A DNA stretch of 64,000 nucleotides, taken from assembly GCF_039523035.1 (NCBI RefSeq), contig NZ_BAAAEN010000017.1:1-64000 (forward strand). The letters are read 5' to 3'. Below are positions 59,862-64,000 of the stretch, piece after piece. The notes under the pieces are model-generated. The model was not told the DNA's origin. It saw nothing but the letters and a program-made list of their open reading frames with translations, and ran no database searches. Position 1 is the first letter of the stretch, and each line of letters opens with the position of its first letter. The position numbers were made by a program, and so were the translations under genes. The stretch is from Pigmentiphaga daeguensis. Its GTDB lineage: Bacteria; Pseudomonadota; Gammaproteobacteria; Burkholderiales; Burkholderiaceae_B.

Positions 59862-61712
59862 ATGTCATCCAGTTCCACCTCCTGGCGCCTGGCCGGCGCC
59901 ACCGGCGCGCTGCTTTGCGCCGCCAACGTGCAGGCCCAGGCTCCTGCCGCCACCACCCTAGATCCGGTCACCGTCACGGCCTCGCGCGTCGAGCAGCCCC
60001 TGTCGCGCGCGCTGGGCGATGTCACCGTCATCGACGCCGAGACCATCCAGCGCGCCGGGCAGACCAGCCTGGCCGAGCTGCTGCAGCGCGAACACGCCAT
60101 CGACATCGGCACCAACGGCGGCCCGCAGACCACGACCAGCGTCTTCATCCGCGGCGCCAACAGCCGCCATACCCTGGTACTGATCGATGGCCTGCGCGTG
60201 GGATCGGCCACCTCCGGCACCATGAGCCTGAACGGCATCGACCCGGCCAGCGTCGAACGCATCGAGATCCTGCGCGGCGCGGCCAGCAGCATCTATGGCG
60301 CGGACGCCATCGGCGGCGTCATCAACATCATCACCAAGCGCCAGGCCGACCGGCCGCTGGCCATCAGCGGATCGGTGGGCGCGGGCAGCCACGACACCTA
60401 CAAGGCCCAGGTCAACCTGGACGGCGCGCAGGGCATGTGGACCTACGGCCTGCAGTACGGCAAATCCAAAAGCCGCGGCTTCAACGCCACCCTGCCCGGC
60501 AGCTTCGCCTACTACGGCGACCGCGACGGCTACGAGCAGGAAAACGCCGCCGCCCGCCTGGGCCTGGCCTGGGCCGCCGGCCACCGCGTCGAGGCCAGCG
60601 TCTACAACTCCCGCGTCAACGGCCAGTACGACAACAACGGCATCGCCTACGACTCGCGCGCCGTCACGCGCGTGCAGGCCTACTCGCTGTCCAGCGTGGA
60701 CCGCATCACCGACGCCTGGACCAGCACGCTGCGCTTCGGGCGCACCGTGGACGACTACCGCGACTACGCCAGCGCCACGGCCCCGCGGGCGCAGGCGCGC
60801 ACGCGCCAGGACCTGTTCACCTGGCAGAACGACCTGGCGCTGGCCGCCGGGCAGAACCTGTCGCTGATCGCCGAGCACCTGCGCGAAGACGTGCTGAGCA
60901 CCTCGCTGACCGGCAGCTTCCCGACCCGGCGCCGGACCAACTCGGTGGCCGCGATCTACCGCGGCGACTTCGATCGGCACCACGTCCAGCTGAACCTGCG
61001 CCACGACAATAACTCCCAGTACGGCGGCAACACCTCTGGCGCGGTGTCATACGCCTACGACTTCGCGCCCGGATGGCAGGCCACGGCCGGCGCCGGCACC
61101 GGCTTCCGCTCCCCCACCTACAGCGACCTGTACGGCTTCGGCGGCAACCCCGACCTGAAGGCCGAGAAGTCGCGCAACGTGGAAGCGGGCCTGCGCTATC
61201 GCCAGGGCGGCACCACGGCCTCGATCACGGCCTTCCGCAACCGCGTCTCGAACCTGATCGTCTGGGTCGACGACGGCACCGGCAACTGGACCGGCAGCAA
61301 CGCCAACGTCGACAAGGCCATCCTGAAGGGCGTGAACGTCAGCGTCGCCCAGCAGCTGGGCGCGACCACGCTGCGCGCCAGCGCCGACTGGCAGGACCCG
61401 CGCGATGCCCGGACCGGCGAACAACTGGCCCGGCGCGCCCGCGGCAGCCTGAAGCTGGCGGCCGACCACCGCCTGGGCCCCTGGCTGCTGGGCGCCGAGT
61501 GGCTGGCGACCACCCCGCGCGTGGACTACGCTGGCGCAGTGGGACGCCTGGGCGGCTACAGCCTGATGAACCTGATGGCGTCCTACGACATCAATCGCAA
61601 CACGCAGGTGCAGGTACGCTGGAACAATGCGTTCAACAAGCACTATGAGCTGGCGGGCGGCTATGCGACCCCGGGTTCGACGGTCTTCGTCAACCTCAGC
61701 TATCGCCCCTGA
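59862..61712 (+). CDS. btuB: TonB-dependent vitamin B12 receptor BtuB
   Basis: The 616-residue outer-membrane barrel has a signal peptide ending near AQA, a TonB box (DPVTVTASR), a plug domain with FIRGANSRHTLVLIDGLRVG and IEILRGAASSIYGADAIGGVINIITK, and a C-terminal barrel ending in FVNLSYRP. BtuB takes up cobalamin. The riboswitch upstream strongly supports the substrate. The start MSSSSTSW gives a proper signal peptide. The ABC binding protein gene overlaps or closely follows its stop. Confidence 0.95.
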   Translation: MSSSSTSWRLAGATGALLCAANVQAQAPAATTLDPVTVTASRVEQPLSRALGDVTVIDAETIQRAGQTSLAELLQREHAIDIGTNGGPQTTTSVFIRGANSRHTLVLIDGLRVGSATSGTMSLNGIDPASVERIEILRGAASSIYGADAIGGVINIITKRQADRPLAISGSVGAGSHDTYKAQVNLDGAQGMWTYGLQYGKSKSRGFNATLPGSFAYYGDRDGYEQENAAARLGLAWAAGHRVEASVYNSRVNGQYDNNGIAYDSRAVTRVQAYSLSSVDRITDAWTSTLRFGRTVDDYRDYASATAPRAQARTRQDLFTWQNDLALAAGQNLSLIAEHLREDVLSTSLTGSFPTRRRTNSVAAIYRGDFDRHHVQLNLRHDNNSQYGGNTSGAVSYAYDFAPGWQATAGAGTGFRSPTYSDLYGFGGNPDLKAEKSRNVEAGLRYRQGGTTASITAFRNRVSNLIVWVDDGTGNWTGSNANVDKAILKGVNVSVAQQLGATTLRASADWQDPRDARTGEQLARRARGSLKLAADHRLGPWLLGAEWLATTPRVDYAGAVGRLGGYSLMNLMASYDINRNTQVQVRWNNAFNKHYELAGGYATPGSTVFVNLSYRP

Positions 61713-62619
61713 GCGACGCCGCCCATGGGCGGCCGTGGCCGTGGCGCTGGTCCTGGTCCCGGCGGCCGCGCTGGCCCAGGCCATCCACGCGCGCGACGAC
61801 GCGGGCCGCGACATCACCCTGCCCGCGCCCGCGCGGCGGGTGGTGTCGCTGGCGCCCCATGCCACCGAACTGCTGTACGCGGCCGGCGCGGGCGCGGCCA
61901 TCGTGGGCGTGGACCGCTACAGCAACTACCCGCCCGAGGCCGTGAAGCTGCCCCGCGTGGGCGACGGACTGCACCCGAACGCCGAGCGCATCGTGGCGCT
62001 GGCGCCCGACCTGGTCGTGCTGTGGGCCTACGGCGACGGGCCGGCGCACGCCGGGCTGCCCGAATCCCTGCTGGCGCGGCTGGGCATCCGGCTTTACTAC
62101 AGCAATCCCCGCAAGCTGGCAGACATTCCCGACGCGATCGAACGATTGGGCGAACTGACGGGCACCCGGACCACGGCCCGGGCCCATGCGGCGGACCTGC
62201 GGCGGCGCCTGGCCGCCCTGGCCGCGCGCCATGCGGGCCAACGGCCCGTGCGCGTGTTCTATCAGGTGGGTTCCCAGCCCATGTACACCGTGAACGATCG
62301 CGGCATCATCGGCGATGCCCTGCGAACCTGCGGCGCCGTCAACGTCTTCGGCGGCCTGCCCGCCGCCGCGCCCATGGTGGGCACGGAAGGGGTCCTGAAG
62401 GAGAATCCGCAGGCCATCATCGTGGGTCAGGCCGGCCCGGGCGCCGATGCCGCGCTGGCGGCCTGGAAGGCCTTCGGGCCGGCGCTGGCCGCGGCGCCGG
62501 ACAACCTGTGGGCCATCGACCCCGATGCCATGCACCGGCCCACGCCGCGCATGATCGACGCCACGGAGCGCCTGTGCGGGATGATCGATGCCGCACGGCG
62601 GCGGGCGGCCGGACGATAA
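61663..62619 (+). CDS. btuF: BtuF-like cobalamin ABC transporter substrate-binding protein
   Basis: The protein belongs to the periplasmic-binding family of helical-backbone type (PF01497): RVVSLAPHATELLYAAGAG, VGVDRYSNYPPEA and VGDGLHPNAERIVALAPDLVVLW. It would bind cobalamin or an iron complex for an ABC transporter; the btuB riboswitch suggests cobalamin. No permease or ATPase gene is in the window. The start is uncertain: ATG 61663 gives a basic n-region plus hydrophobic segment but overlaps btuB by 50 bp; GTG 61735 or 61741 are alternatives with shorter signals. The C-terminus ends before tRNA-Arg. Confidence 0.88.
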   Translation: MRPRVRRSSSTSAIAPERRRPWAAVAVALVLVPAAALAQAIHARDDAGRDITLPAPARRVVSLAPHATELLYAAGAGAAIVGVDRYSNYPPEAVKLPRVGDGLHPNAERIVALAPDLVVLWAYGDGPAHAGLPESLLARLGIRLYYSNPRKLADIPDAIERLGELTGTRTTARAHAADLRRRLAALAARHAGQRPVRVFYQVGSQPMYTVNDRGIIGDALRTCGAVNVFGGLPAAAPMVGTEGVLKENPQAIIVGQAGPGADAALAAWKAFGPALAAAPDNLWAIDPDAMHRPTPRMIDATERLCGMIDAARRRAAGR

Positions 62620-62678
62620 GCAGTACGGGGAGGAATGACGTGGCAGCGGCTGGCGGCTGCACGGGGGAAGGCAGGAAA

Positions 62679-62754
62679 TGGCGCGCCCGGCTGGGATCGA
62701 ACCAGCAACCCCTGCCTTCGGAGAGCAGTACTCTATCCATTGAGCTACGGGCGC
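62679..62754 (-). tRNA. tRNA-Arg (anticodon CCG)
   Basis: A complete 76-nt cloverleaf on the minus strand: acceptor GCGCCCG/CGGGCGC, D-arm GCTC-AATGGATA-GAGT, anticodon loop CTCCGAA (anticodon CCG, decodes CGG), variable loop GGGTT, and T-arm with TTCGATC. CCA is encoded in the genome at 62679-62681. Arginine identity follows from the anticodon and the discriminator G. Confidence 0.95.
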
Positions 62755-62824
62755 GTAGCCGCCAATTGTACCCTGCCTGGAAGATTTCGTCTTTTGCCCC
62801 GCGCGCGGCCCCCAAAAACACCGA

Positions 62825-62855
62825 TTGAGCCGAGCGGCGGGCCTGCCGCTATAAT
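62825..62855 (+). promoter_or_regulatory. Predicted promoter of the diheme cytochrome gene
   Basis: A perfect -10 TATAAT (62850-62855) preceded by TTGAGC (62825-62830) at a 19-bp spacing. Transcription would start near 62862, leaving a leader of about 145 nt before the ATG at 63007. The leader has no clear gene; a GGGAGGAG (62889-62896) run is far from the start. Confidence 0.5.
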
Positions 62856-63006
62856 CAGGCGTTTATGTGCGGGAAAGCAGCCGGCCGGGAGGAGAAAGGC
62901 GGCAGCCCATCCGGCGCAATACAAGTATCAAAGCAAGCAGTCAGCAAAATCCCATAAACCGTCACGTGTCGGGCGTGCCCGGCCCATAGACTTGCAGGAC
63001 TTGGCA

Positions 63007-63906
63007 ATGAGCAACGCGCAGCATAATCACGAAGAAGCCCATGAATCGCCGATCAGGACGCCCCGCCAGCTGATCACGGTGGTCATACTGGCTTTCCTCG
63101 TCCCCATCATCACCATCCTGCTGCTCGTGAACTTCGTCGCCAGCGGCAACAAGTCCAACGCGGGCTCCGACGCGCAGACGCCCGAGGCCATCGAGGCCCG
63201 CATCAAGCCGGTGGCCGGCTTCGAACTGCGCGACGCCAACGCCCCGCGCGTGTTCCAGACCGGCGAAGCAGTCTACAAGGCGGTCTGCGCCACCTGTCAC
63301 GCCGCCGGCGTGGCCGGCGCGCCCAAGTTCGGCGACAGCGGCTCATGGGCCAAGCACGTCTCCACCGGCTTCGACGCCATGCTGCAGGTCGCCCTGCACG
63401 GCAAGGGCGCCATGCCGGCCAAGGGCGGCAACCCCGACCTGGACGATTTCGAGGTCGCGCGCGCGGTGGTCTACATGGCCAACAACAGCGGCGCCAACTT
63501 CAAGGAGCCGGCCGAACCCGCGCCCGCCGCCCCGGCTGCCACCGCGGAAGCTCCGGCTGCCGCACCCGCCGCGCCTGCTGCCCCTGCCGCCGCGGCGCCG
63601 GCCGCGCCCGCGCCCCACGCCGCCGCGCCGGCCCCGCAAGCCGCGGCACCCGCGGCCGCTTCCACCGCCGACGGCAAGAAGCTGTACGACTCCACCTGTT
63701 TCGCCTGCCACGGCGCCGGCATCGCCGGCGCGCCCAAGTTCGGCGACAAGGCCGCCTGGGCGAAGTACATCGCCACCGGCGTGGATACGATGGTATCGGT
63801 TGCCATGCAGGGCAAGGGCGCGATGCCCCCGAAGGGCGGCGCCGCGAATGCGACCGAGGCCGACATCCGCGCGGCGGTGCAATACATGGTCGACGCGGCC
63901 AAGTAA
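63007..63906 (+). CDS. Membrane-anchored diheme cytochrome c (c5-like domains)
   Basis: The 299-residue protein has a short cytoplasmic start, one membrane segment (about 23-46), then a cytochrome c5-like domain with heme motif CATCH (about 97-101), an Ala/Pro-rich linker of about 50 residues (about 166-215), and a second c5-like domain with CFACH (about 233-237). Axial methionines are likely in GKGAMPAKGG and GKGAMPPKGG. The two domains share the pattern GVAGAPKFGD / GIAGAPKFGD, a clear internal duplication. It can carry electrons at the outer face of the inner membrane. It is monocistronic with a terminator. Confidence 0.93.
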   Translation: MSNAQHNHEEAHESPIRTPRQLITVVILAFLVPIITILLLVNFVASGNKSNAGSDAQTPEAIEARIKPVAGFELRDANAPRVFQTGEAVYKAVCATCHAAGVAGAPKFGDSGSWAKHVSTGFDAMLQVALHGKGAMPAKGGNPDLDDFEVARAVVYMANNSGANFKEPAEPAPAAPAATAEAPAAAPAAPAAPAAAAPAAPAPHAAAPAPQAAAPAAASTADGKKLYDSTCFACHGAGIAGAPKFGDKAAWAKYIATGVDTMVSVAMQGKGAMPPKGGAANATEADIRAAVQYMVDAAK

Positions 63907-63929
63907 GCCACCTCGCCCGTTTCGATCTA

Positions 63930-63966
63930 AAAAAACCCGGCTCACCGAAAGGGGGCTGGGTTTTTT
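63930..63966 (+). terminator. Intrinsic terminator after the cytochrome gene
   Basis: A-rich CCCGGC (63930-63941) pairs with GCTGGG and a T-run (63955-63966) around the loop TCACCGAAAGGGG. The stem is followed by a U-run TTTTTT, and the A-run on the left lets it work in both directions. It starts 24 bp after the stop codon. Confidence 0.9.
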
Positions 63967-64000
63967 ATTCAGGCCGCGCCGCCGCATAGCGGCGCATTTT

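Noticed and set aside
63531..63660. Possible simple-sequence repeat
   Set aside because: The GCC/GCG-rich run encodes the Ala/Pro linker of the cytochrome and is explained by protein sequence.

Overview
The window looks like chromosomal DNA of a high-GC betaproteobacterium of the Alcaligenaceae (Bordetella/Achromobacter type). The main evidence is six intact periplasmic receptors of the Bug/TctC family plus one broken copy, which is an expansion typical of that group. Other support comes from a ccoNOQP-ccoG cbb3-oxidase cluster with FNR/ANR boxes, dense LysR/Bug pairing, and the general codon and base composition. The genus is inferred, not proven. No phage, IS element, rRNA or CRISPR array was seen.

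1-33.5 kb is mostly accessory catabolism, built from small modules of regulator, Bug receptor and a few enzymes. In order: a broken Bug gene; Bug + sulfatase/phosphonate-monoester-hydrolase-like enzyme + 2Fe-2S ferredoxin + catechol 2,3-dioxygenase; LysR + TauD-type dioxygenase + FMN hydroxy-acid dehydrogenase + FAH-family hydrolase + SnoaL-like protein; a Bug gene divergent from a LysR; a promoter with a 24-bp perfect palindrome driving FMN reductase, alpha/beta hydrolase (Asp nucleophile), luciferase-like monooxygenase and Bug; MarR and a Rieske oxygenase with Bug; a mirror-image pair of Bug/LysR modules, the second followed by an SDR and a DMT exporter. A housekeeping block follows (alpha/beta hydrolase, comM, two convergent diguanylate cyclases, DinB). 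Then come GntR + kdgD, an APC permease, and Bug + BKACE behind a 54-bp near-perfect palindrome facing a MarR gene.

34-48 kb carries an AEC transporter, an AraC regulator divergent from a dihydroxyacetophenone-dioxygenase-type cupin operon (cupin, substrate-binding protein, amidase, SDR), and a LysR divergent from an eight-gene operon: PnbB-like lyase, substrate-binding protein, FMN reductase, complete Liv-type ABC transporter, flavin reductase. The second operon suggests uptake and breakdown of an aromatic acid, possibly a nitro- or hydroxylamino-aromatic.

48-57 kb is the microaerobic respiration cluster, all on the minus strand: ccoI-ccoS, then ccoN-ccoO-ccoQ-ccoP-ccoG, a short FixH-like protein, a small membrane protein and a TauE/SafE-type protein. 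Many of these genes overlap by 1-4 nt. Two FNR/ANR boxes precede ccoN and ccoI. The ccoI box is so close to the coding region that a leaderless GUG start is predicted.

57-64 kb is general chromosome: YkgJ cysteine-cluster protein, lipoprotein, lysophospholipase-like hydrolase, rnk, a cobalamin riboswitch with btuB and a BtuF-like protein, tRNA-Arg(CCG), and a membrane-anchored two-heme cytochrome c ending in an intrinsic terminator.
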